Below, one piece after another: positions 19,202-26,872 of a stretch of 39,620 nucleotides of DNA. A model generated the notes under the pieces. It did not search any database and was not told where the DNA came from. It saw only the letters and a list, made by a program, of their open reading frames with translations. Source of the stretch: an uncultured Prevotella sp. (GTDB lineage: Bacteria; Bacteroidota; Bacteroidia; Bacteroidales; Bacteroidaceae); the NCBI GenBank assembly GCA_905236815.1, contig CAJOPE010000112.1, positions 1-39,620 of the forward strand, in the 5' to 3' direction. Position 1 is the first letter of the stretch. Each line of letters opens with the position of its first letter. The position numbers were made by a program, and so were the translations under genes.

Positions 19202-21019
19202 TTACATTCTCTCAGGAACCTCGATACCGAGCAATGCCATACCGTTCTTGAGGATCTTAGCCACATTGTCGGCGATAACCAAACGGGTAACCTTCTCCTC
19301 TTCCTTCTCAGCATTCAAAATGCTGTAGTCGTGGTAGAACTGGTTGAAGTCCTTAGTGAGCTCATAGCAATAGTTTGCAATACCACCAGGGTTATAGTTG
19401 TTGCCTGCATCCTCAACCGCAGCACCGAAAGCGTTCATCTTCTGAACAAGCTCGATCTCCTTCTCGTTGAGAGGAGCATTCTCGCTGAGGCTTGCAGGGA
19501 GAGTGATGTTCTGGTCGGCAGCCTTACGCATGATAGAGCGGATTCGAGCATAGGTATACTGGATGAAAGGACCAGTATTACCATTAAAGTCGATACTCTC
19601 GGCAGGGTTGAACATCATATTCTTACGAGCATCCACCTTGAGGATGAAGTACTTCAAAGCACCCATACCAACGATGCGTGCAATCTCATTCTTCTCTTCC
19701 TCGCTCATATCCTTGAATTTGCCCAACTCATCCGATGTCTTGCGAGCATCATCCACCATTGAAGCAATCAAATCATCAGCATCTACAACAGTTCCCTCAC
19801 GGCTCTTCATCTTACCGCTAGGAAGGTTCACCATACCATAAGAGAAGTGAACAAGGTCCTTACCCCACTTGAAGCCAAGACGGTCGAGGAGGATAGAGAG
19901 CACCTGGAAGTGGTAGTTCTGCTCATTACCCACAACATAAATCATCTTGTCGATAGGGAAGTCCTTGAAACGCAGGTCGGCAGTACCGATATCCTGAGTC
20001 ATGTAAACCGAAGTACCATCCTTGCGGAGCAGCAACTTCTGGTCGAGTCCCTCGTTGGTGAGGTCGGCCCAAACAGAACCATCCTCCTTGCGGAAGAATA
20101 AGTTTTTAGCGAGACCTTCCTCTACCTTCTTCTTTCCCTCGAGGTATGTATTACTTTCGTAATATATCTTGTCGAAGCTTACGCCCATAGCCTTGTATGT
20201 CTCATCAAAGCCGGCATAAACCCAATTATTCATCTTTTCCCAAAGGCCACGGATCTCTGGGTCTCCTGCTTCCCACTTCACGAGCATCTCGTGAGCTTCC
20301 TGGATGAGTGGAGACTCTTCCTCAGCCTTCTTCTTAGCAGCTTCCTCATCAAGACCTTCAGCGATGAACTTCTTCTCAAGCTCAGCACATTCCTCCTTGT
20401 AGTGCTTGTCGAAAGCAACATAGAAATCGCCGATGAGGTGGTCGCCCTTCTTACCGGTAGATTCTGGAGTGCATCCCTCGCCCCACTTAATCCAAGCAAG
20501 CATAGACTTCATGATGTGGATACCACGGTCGTTGACAATATTTGTCTTGATAACCTTGTTGCCGTTGGCAGCCATAATCTGAGCCAAAGACCATCCCAGG
20601 AGGTTGTTGCGAACATGGCCCAGGTGGAGAGGCTTGTTGGTGTTAGGAGAAGAATACTCGATCATTACGAGAGGAGAGTTTTCGGTAACTTTCTTCTCGC
20701 CAAAGAGAGGGTCAGCATTGATGTCGTTGAGAAGCTCTACCCAAGCGGCAGGAGCGATAGTGAGATTAAGGAAACCCTTAACCACATTGAATTTCTCAAC
20801 AGCCTTGCAGTTGTTCTGCAGATACTCGCCGACTTCCTGGGCAGTATCCTCAGGCTTCTTCTTCGAAATGCGAAGGAATGGGAAAACAACGAGTGTGAGG
20901 TTGCCCTCGAAAGTATCCTTGGTCTTCTGGAGTTGTACCAAGTTTGCTGGCACGTCCTGGCCATACAATTCCTTTACAGCAGCAATGGCTGAACTGCAAA
21001 TTTGATCTTCAATCTTCAT
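19202..21019 (-). CDS. argS: Arginyl-tRNA synthetase
   Basis: 605 aa; EYSSPNTNKPLHLGHVRNN, NDRGIHIMKS, MVNLPSGKMKSREGTVVDADDLI. Confidence 0.97.
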   Translation of the reverse strand: MKIEDQICSSAIAAVKELYGQDVPANLVQLQKTKDTFEGNLTLVVFPFLRISKKKPEDTAQEVGEYLQNNCKAVEKFNVVKGFLNLTIAPAAWVELLNDINADPLFGEKKVTENSPLVMIEYSSPNTNKPLHLGHVRNNLLGWSLAQIMAANGNKVIKTNIVNDRGIHIMKSMLAWIKWGEGCTPESTGKKGDHLIGDFYVAFDKHYKEECAELEKKFIAEGLDEEAAKKKAEEESPLIQEAHEMLVKWEAGDPEIRGLWEKMNNWVYAGFDETYKAMGVSFDKIYYESNTYLEGKKKVEEGLAKNLFFRKEDGSVWADLTNEGLDQKLLLRKDGTSVYMTQDIGTADLRFKDFPIDKMIYVVGNEQNYHFQVLSILLDRLGFKWGKDLVHFSYGMVNLPSGKMKSREGTVVDADDLIASMVDDARKTSDELGKFKDMSEEEKNEIARIVGMGALKYFILKVDARKNMMFNPAESIDFNGNTGPFIQYTYARIRSIMRKAADQNITLPASLSENAPLNEKEIELVQKMNAFGAAVEDAGNNYNPGGIANYCYELTKDFNQFYHDYSILNAEKEEEKVTRLVIADNVAKILKNGMALLGIEVPERM

Positions 21020-21118
21020 ACCGGTATTGTAAATTCTAGAAATTATGAGTGCAAAGGTAGTGAAATTAATTCAGAATTCATAATTCGTAATTCATAATTT
21101 TGTTTCTTTGCCAACTTT

Positions 21119-22198
21119 TTAGTTGCGTTCTACGACTTTTCCCTTGTAATAGTCGTGCATACCATCCGAGGCGTAGCCGTTTCCCTTGTAATAGAAGTCT
21201 TTCAGATTCTGTACATTTCTGATTTTCTTGCCTTTATAATAAGCATGCTTCTTGTCTTTGGTATAGCCTCCGCCAAGATCGGTGACATCCCCTTCGTCCT
21301 CCCAAAAGGCTGAGGCTTCAGCTATTGTCATGTTAGTATTGAGCCTATTCAACTTGTCGTGAGCAACATTGCCGGTAGTGGGAGGGTTGAGGAAGAATTC
21401 TGCCACTAGATGGTCGATTTCGCCTGTATGATTGCTGAATCCGTGATCCATGCCCATCATTAGATGGAATTCGGCATGTTTCATTTGCTGCTTGAAGCGT
21501 TCGCCGTAGGTGTAAGGAACCACTCGGTCGGCCTTTCCATGTATGACATAGGCTTCGCCCTCATATTTCATGGCCGTTTCGTAGATAGGCAGATCGATAG
21601 CCGTCTTCACAAAGTTGCCTCCCAACACCACATTTCCAAAGAGTGGAATCTCTGCAGGTGGATTCTCAGGATCGTACATCTTTCCAAAGGTATTTCCTCT
21701 GAGTGCATCATCGCGAAGAGCTGCTGCAGGAGCCATAAGTGCAATAGCCTTGATTTTGCTGTTACCCATTTCTCCTGCCGTCATAGCGGTAACTACTCCG
21801 CCTTGCGAATGGCCGGCCATATAGATGTCGCTTACATAGTTGAGTTTGCTGGCATAATCGTATACCTTCTTGGCATCTACGATTTCGTTCAGAACGGTCA
21901 TATCCTGAAATCTTCCCTCGCTTTTTCCATGACCGTTGAAGTCGAAGCGGATGCTGGCGATGCCTCTCACCTGCAAGCTGTCGGCAAGTCCTTTTAGCAA
22001 AGGTTCGTTCTTGTTGCCCGAGAAGCCATGGCAGATAATCACCAACGGTATTTTCTGCCCCTTGTTCACAAGAGGCGTTTGAAGGATGGCATCGAGTTTT
22101 CCATGATCGCCATCAATTTTGATATTCTCCTCTACTGCACTTGCGTTGAGTGCCATCATCGAGCAGAAAGCAGCAATAATTATCTTTATTCTTTTCAT
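21119..22198 (-). CDS. Secreted alpha/beta hydrolase with C-terminal DKNYY-type repeats
   Basis: Start MKRIKIIIAAFC at 22198; VIICHGFSGNKNE, MAGHSQGGVV, GMDHGFSNH; C-term YTKDKKHAYYKGKKI...DYYKGK. Confidence 0.9.
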   Translation of the reverse strand: MKRIKIIIAAFCSMMALNASAVEENIKIDGDHGKLDAILQTPLVNKGQKIPLVIICHGFSGNKNEPLLKGLADSLQVRGIASIRFDFNGHGKSEGRFQDMTVLNEIVDAKKVYDYASKLNYVSDIYMAGHSQGGVVTAMTAGEMGNSKIKAIALMAPAAALRDDALRGNTFGKMYDPENPPAEIPLFGNVVLGGNFVKTAIDLPIYETAMKYEGEAYVIHGKADRVVPYTYGERFKQQMKHAEFHLMMGMDHGFSNHTGEIDHLVAEFFLNPPTTGNVAHDKLNRLNTNMTIAEASAFWEDEGDVTDLGGGYTKDKKHAYYKGKKIRNVQNLKDFYYKGNGYASDGMHDYYKGKVVERN

Positions 22199-22237
22199 TG
22201 TCGTGAATGTTTGAGGCAAAATTACTAAAAAAAGTAG

Positions 22238-22245
22238 TAACTTTG
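22238..22245 (+). promoter_or_regulatory. Putative -7 box (TAACTTTG) for dinB
   Basis: TAACTTTGCACC immediately before ATG at 22251. Confidence 0.55.
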
Positions 22246-22250
22246 CACCA

Positions 22251-23345
22251 ATGACCCAAAGAAAAATCATACATGTGGATATGGATGCCTTCTTTGCCAG
22301 TGTAGAGCAGAGAGATCATCCTGAGCTGAAAGGCAAACCGATTGCTGTCGGATATGATGGCGAGAGGGGAGTGGTATCTACTGCCAGCTATGAGGCCCGC
22401 AAGTATGGGGTACATTCCGCTATGGCGGTCTCTATTGCTAAACGTCGTTGTCCGGAACTCATTGTTGTGAGGGGTGATTATCATAATTATTCCGAGATTT
22501 CTCGGCAGGTTCACGAAATCTTTCAGGAATATACCGACAAGATAGAGCCTATTAGTATCGATGAGGCTTTCTTGGATGTTACTGAGAATAAAAAAGGAAT
22601 TGATATGGCAGTGGACATCGCCAAGGAAATAAAGGAGCGTATCAAGGAGAAAGTTAATCTTACAGCCTCTGCGGGTGTTTCCTATAATAAATTCCTGGCA
22701 AAAATAGCATCGGAATATCGGAAACCGGATGGCCTTTGTACAATTCATCCAGACAAGGCCTTGGAGTTTGTTGCTCAACTTCCTGTCGAGGATTTTTGGG
22801 GAGTAGGTCCAAAAACGGCTAAACGAATGCATCACATGGGTATCTTTACGGGAGCTGATCTTCGCAAGGTATCCTTAAACCATCTGATTGAGGTGTTCGG
22901 AAAGGCAGGACCAATTTTTTATAACTTTGCCAGAGGTGTTGATGATCGACCTGTAGTAACGGAACGAGTTAGAAAGTCGGTGGGATGCGAAACCACTTTT
23001 ATGGAAGATATCAGTATAAAGTCGACGGTTATCATCGAGCTTTATCATACAGTATTGGAATTGGTGGAGCGTATAGCTAAAGGAGATTTCGAGGGCAAGA
23101 CCTTGACTTTGAAGATAAAATATGGTGATTTCTCCCAAATTACCCGAAGTATTACCCAAAAGAAGGTTCTGAAGGATAAAGATACCATCTTACCTCTAGC
23201 TAAACAGCTATTAGCTCAGATAGAATATAGTGCCACTCATCCTATTCGTTTGATGGGCCTTTCTGTATCCAATCCTTCCGAAGAGGAAGAACTGGATAAC
23301 GGGCCAGAATGGATAGAGGGGTATCTGGAGTTTGAGGAGATTTAG
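22251..23345 (+). CDS. dinB: DNA polymerase IV
   Basis: 364 aa; HVDMDAFFASVEQRDHPELKGKPIAVG, SIDEAFLDVT, SAGVSYNKFLAKIASEYRKPDG. Confidence 0.96.
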   Translation: MTQRKIIHVDMDAFFASVEQRDHPELKGKPIAVGYDGERGVVSTASYEARKYGVHSAMAVSIAKRRCPELIVVRGDYHNYSEISRQVHEIFQEYTDKIEPISIDEAFLDVTENKKGIDMAVDIAKEIKERIKEKVNLTASAGVSYNKFLAKIASEYRKPDGLCTIHPDKALEFVAQLPVEDFWGVGPKTAKRMHHMGIFTGADLRKVSLNHLIEVFGKAGPIFYNFARGVDDRPVVTERVRKSVGCETTFMEDISIKSTVIIELYHTVLELVERIAKGDFEGKTLTLKIKYGDFSQITRSITQKKVLKDKDTILPLAKQLLAQIEYSATHPIRLMGLSVSNPSEEEELDNGPEWIEGYLEFEEI

Positions 23346-25010
23346 TTATCTCTTGTTGATGAGAATGAATCCTCCCTTTTTTGATGGACTAGGAGAAGCT
23401 ACAATGCCCTTATAATTTTTTCCAACCTTCTGTCCTGCTAAGTTATATAGGGCATTGCCTGAACCTTGATTTTTCTCAATATTATGAATTCCATTCGTAT
23501 TCTTTCCAATATCGGAACTTGTACCAATTGTAAGCTCAAGATCATTGGCAATATCCTGCTTTTCCTCTCCATAGAAATTGATGTCTCCAAGTAAGCTAGG
23601 CATCAAATTTGGATAGATGATTGAAATCCAATATGCTTCGTCAAGAATATCGTTAGTTCTTTTTAGATTCTCATTACCTTCGGCATGGGTGAGGAATGCT
23701 TTAGATAGAGGAGAGTAGAGAGAAGTGAGACCTCGATTTTCCAGTTGTTTGAGAACTGCTTTGGCAAGGCGATTGCGTGCCATAGTGAGAAAGTTGGATG
23801 TGCTTTTTACTTCATTGATGAGTCCCGTGTGGATATTCATTACAGTGTTATTACTGTTGATAGTTATCCATCTATAGTGGCTGGGATAAGTGATAAGCGA
23901 ACCAGTAGTTACATCATATAATTCCTTTCCTGTCTGCTCGCCTGGATCTTTAGCTATGTCGGTGGTGTGAAAGTGGCCAGTAAAAACAACCTTGATACCT
24001 GCTTCCATCAATTGTTTTCTGATATTATCTGCATCGCTAACTGCAGAAGTACTGGATAATAGCATCTCATCAGAGAAATGTTCCATTATCGGATGGTGCA
24101 TCATGGCAATCACCTTGTAGCCTTCATGTCGGGCTTCCTTAGCCCGATCGGTCACCCATTGCAAAGTACTGGTTGAAAGTGAACCACTTTTAGAGTCGAT
24201 AGCTAGCAATTTTACGCCCTTTGCTATTTTCACAATATAACTGAGCGAGGAGGCATCCTGCTCTATGTTCCTGGCATAACCATGATCAGCATAGAGAGTC
24301 TTAAATTCTTCTTCGGAGATAGTTGCAGCCTTCTCCTTGTTACTGCCATTGTAATAAACGGCATTAGTGTTGTTAATATCATGGTTGCCAGGAATCACAA
24401 AGCTCTGGATGCCTGCCTCGCGAAGTTTCTTTAGTCCTTTTACTACTACCTCATGACTTAGCCGCTCACCATCTTTTGTGAGGTCGCCTGGAATCAGAAC
24501 AACCTCAGGTTTTCTTTTTAGAATAGAGTCGATAGCAGCCTGATAGAGTTCATAGCTGTAGTCTTCTAGTTTTCTGTCATTTTCAAGATAACTTTGCCAA
24601 GCACTTCCATCCTTCTTTATCAAGTCTGGGCTCATCACATGAATATCCGTCATCAAGAAAATATTCTTGCTGTTATGGTCGAAGTTATAGTTGATTCGAA
24701 AAGAATAAGATTTTGCATTCTCCTGGTTGTTCTTAATGCTCTTTACAGTATAGAGTCCTGGTTCGAGGGCAGATTTCATAGCAAATACTCCATTCTTGTT
24801 TTTCACGTCGAGAGAATCGAGCATAGGCTGGGATGCATTATCCTTATATAAAAGGATGGTTGAGCCAGAAGGAATATTCGAATATTGAATATCCACCAAT
24901 TCCCCAAAATTATAGTTCAACTTCTCTGTAGAGAAAGATTGAGCCGATAATTTTGTGTTGGTTAGAGCTAAAGTTGTAATTGCAAATAAGTAAATCCAAA
25001 ACTGTTTCAT
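23346..25010 (-). CDS. Secreted calcineurin-like metallophosphoesterase with C-terminal YNLAGQKV tail
   Basis: 554 aa; LMTDIHV, LIPGDLTKDGE, VIPGNHDINN, MMHHP, FTGHFHTTD. Confidence 0.92.
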   Translation of the reverse strand: MKQFWIYLFAITTLALTNTKLSAQSFSTEKLNYNFGELVDIQYSNIPSGSTILLYKDNASQPMLDSLDVKNKNGVFAMKSALEPGLYTVKSIKNNQENAKSYSFRINYNFDHNSKNIFLMTDIHVMSPDLIKKDGSAWQSYLENDRKLEDYSYELYQAAIDSILKRKPEVVLIPGDLTKDGERLSHEVVVKGLKKLREAGIQSFVIPGNHDINNTNAVYYNGSNKEKAATISEEEFKTLYADHGYARNIEQDASSLSYIVKIAKGVKLLAIDSKSGSLSTSTLQWVTDRAKEARHEGYKVIAMMHHPIMEHFSDEMLLSSTSAVSDADNIRKQLMEAGIKVVFTGHFHTTDIAKDPGEQTGKELYDVTTGSLITYPSHYRWITINSNNTVMNIHTGLINEVKSTSNFLTMARNRLAKAVLKQLENRGLTSLYSPLSKAFLTHAEGNENLKRTNDILDEAYWISIIYPNLMPSLLGDINFYGEEKQDIANDLELTIGTSSDIGKNTNGIHNIEKNQGSGNALYNLAGQKVGKNYKGIVASPSPSKKGGFILINKR

Positions 25011-25102
25011 GTAAAAATTATTAACCTTCTGTAAAGGTATGTATTTCTCGTAATTGCTATGGGGTATATTTTGTTGAAAAATCTAGAAAAGGGTGGAAAA
25101 AA

Positions 25103-25142
25103 CGTTACGAGGCATATTCCCGAAAGAATATGCCTCGTAACG
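25103..25142 (-). terminator. Strong intrinsic terminator after small peptide 2
   Basis: cgttacgaggcatatt/aatatgcctcgtaacg perfect 16-bp stem followed by T6 on the minus strand. Confidence 0.9.
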
Positions 25143-25162
25143 CTAGATAAGTCGGATGAGAA

Positions 25163-25369
25163 TTAATCATCCCAAAAACTTCCGCCACCATTTTTGTCAG
25201 AATTACCCCATCCTGAGTTATTCTGCTTAGCATCTCCCCATTCACCTTCCTCACCAATGGTGATACCACCAGTGCTTACAGAACCTGTTCTTGAGTCTTC
25301 CAGTAAACAGCTTGCACCTTCAACAGATGTATAGGAAATAATTTCTGGCTTTGAATATATTTTTTTCAT
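25163..25369 (-). CDS. Small WDD-tail peptide, 68 aa
   Basis: MKKIYSKPEIISYTSVEGASCLLEDSRTGSVSTGGITIGEEGEWGDAKQNNSGWGNSDKNGGGSFWDD; 12 nt after the preceding CDS; no signal peptide. Confidence 0.8.
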   Translation of the reverse strand: MKKIYSKPEIISYTSVEGASCLLEDSRTGSVSTGGITIGEEGEWGDAKQNNSGWGNSDKNGGGSFWDD

Positions 25370-25381
25370 ATCTATATTATT

Positions 25382-26476
25382 TTAGTCCTTTATAATATAT
25401 TTCTTTCCGTTATGTATGAACATACCCTTCTTAGGTGCTGCAATTTTCTTTCCGTCCATAGAGTAGAAATTGCCATCTTCTTGAGTGGATACGTTTGTCT
25501 TTGCTGAATTAACCTCAGTAATCTCGTCTTCAATTGAGATGTTTGAGAACAGTAAACCTGTTTTAGCAGAGACTGAATTGTCCCATAAGCGTGCAGGAAC
25601 AACTAAATAGGCGCCATTCTTTTTAATACCTGTACACACATTTACTTTTTTAGTCTTTCCTCCTGCAATATAGACAAAAACGGAATCGTCAGGCTGATTA
25701 GCCTCCCATATATAATCACTTTTTTCCGTTTGTGTTCTCATCAGATTTGCATAATAGAAATCTGGCTCATACTGAGTTTCACGGAAAACAACTTTAGCGC
25801 CTGGTGTGCCAATGATCACCATACCTGTGTTTGAAGGAGCAAATCCGTCAAGGAATGTAGTATATTCAAATCCCAATTTACTATTAAAAGAGGTAATTGT
25901 ACCTACTTTTACATTTACTCCTGTTTTTACTAAATGTAATGGTTTGCTGTTGGAATAAGTAGAAATACCAGAACTAGCTATTGTTACTGTGTCGTATGTA
26001 TTGATGTACTTTGCTGGAATTTCCAAGTAGGCTCTATTCTCTCTCATATTCGCATATTGATTGAGAATACGCCATTTTCCATTTGCTAGATATAGCCATT
26101 TGTAACCAGAAGGTACGTCTCTTTCATAAATTTGGCCTCGTTCGACGTTTGGCTTTAATAAATTTGCATATGCATAATCAGGCTCTTTATCTATATCTTC
26201 AAACACTAATGTAGTATTTGCTGATCCTTGGATAAAAATACCTGTGTATGAAGGTATTGAATCACCATGAAATTTAGTCAATTCATATCTGTCATTCATA
26301 CCATCGTAACCTTTTATGGCGCTGAGTACAACATCTTTTGATGCAGATTTTAATCGCACAGGGGTGTCGTACGAAGCAACTCCCACACTTTGTGTCAAAG
26401 TATAAATGTATTCTTTTGCGAAACCAATGCTTGCTGAAAAGAGTGTTATTGCGAAAATCGCTAATTTCTTAAACAT
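25382..26476 (-). CDS. Exported protein of unknown function with C-terminal YSMDGKKI...NGKKYIIKD tail
   Basis: Start MFKKLAIFAITLFSASIGFA at 26476 (signal peptide); two internally similar halves (TGIFIQGSANTTLVFEDIDKEPDYAYANLL / TGMVIIGTPGAKVVFRETQYEPDFYYANLM). Confidence 0.85.
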   Translation of the reverse strand: MFKKLAIFAITLFSASIGFAKEYIYTLTQSVGVASYDTPVRLKSASKDVVLSAIKGYDGMNDRYELTKFHGDSIPSYTGIFIQGSANTTLVFEDIDKEPDYAYANLLKPNVERGQIYERDVPSGYKWLYLANGKWRILNQYANMRENRAYLEIPAKYINTYDTVTIASSGISTYSNSKPLHLVKTGVNVKVGTITSFNSKLGFEYTTFLDGFAPSNTGMVIIGTPGAKVVFRETQYEPDFYYANLMRTQTEKSDYIWEANQPDDSVFVYIAGGKTKKVNVCTGIKKNGAYLVVPARLWDNSVSAKTGLLFSNISIEDEITEVNSAKTNVSTQEDGNFYSMDGKKIAAPKKGMFIHNGKKYIIKD

Positions 26477-26539
26477 AATTGTAAAGTATTTATTGTAAAG
26501 ATACCTAAACAAATGATTTTGTTCATTCTTAGTCAAGTG

Positions 26540-26547
26540 CAAAGTTA
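26540..26547 (-). promoter_or_regulatory. Putative -7 box (TAACTTTG) for 25382-26476
   Basis: Reverse complement ttatTAACTTTGCACttg. Confidence 0.5.
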
Positions 26548-26639
26548 ATAATAAAGAACTATGCTTTCTTTCGTTTTGTAAAATTTTGCTAGTATTATAA
26601 CATTATTTAACTTTGTGTATCTACGTTTTTAATAAAAAA

Positions 26640-26670
26640 GAGGGTTACGACAAATTTAGACGCAACCCTC
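26640..26670 (-). terminator. Intrinsic terminator after small peptide 1
   Basis: gagggttacg...cgcaaccctc 10-bp stem with one wobble, followed by CTTTTTTATT on the minus strand. Confidence 0.85.
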
Positions 26671-26691
26671 TTCTTCTTAATTTATTGACGA

Positions 26692-26859
26692 TTAGTCGTC
26701 CCAAACGTTATAGTTTTTCCAACTTTTGTCGTTTTCCTTGGCTTCACCCAAACTAGCATCTACCTTTTCGTTTTCGATTGCTAGAGATTCTGTAGCCATT
26801 AGATCTTCTTCATCAATTGATGTTGTATTAATTTGGGGGCTATTATATATCTTCTTCAT
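26692..26859 (-). CDS. Small WDD-tail peptide, 55 aa (absent from ORF track, below cutoff)
   Basis: MKKIYNSPQINTTSIDEEDLMATESLAIENEKVDASLGEAKENDKSWKNYNVWDD*; paralogous to 25163-25369; 13 nt after the preceding CDS. Confidence 0.82.
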   Translation of the reverse strand: MKKIYNSPQINTTSIDEEDLMATESLAIENEKVDASLGEAKENDKSWKNYNVWDD

Positions 26860-26872
26860 TTTGCTGATGTTT

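Noticed and set aside
20291-20992. 233-aa plus-strand ORF
   Set aside because: Antisense shadow of argS.
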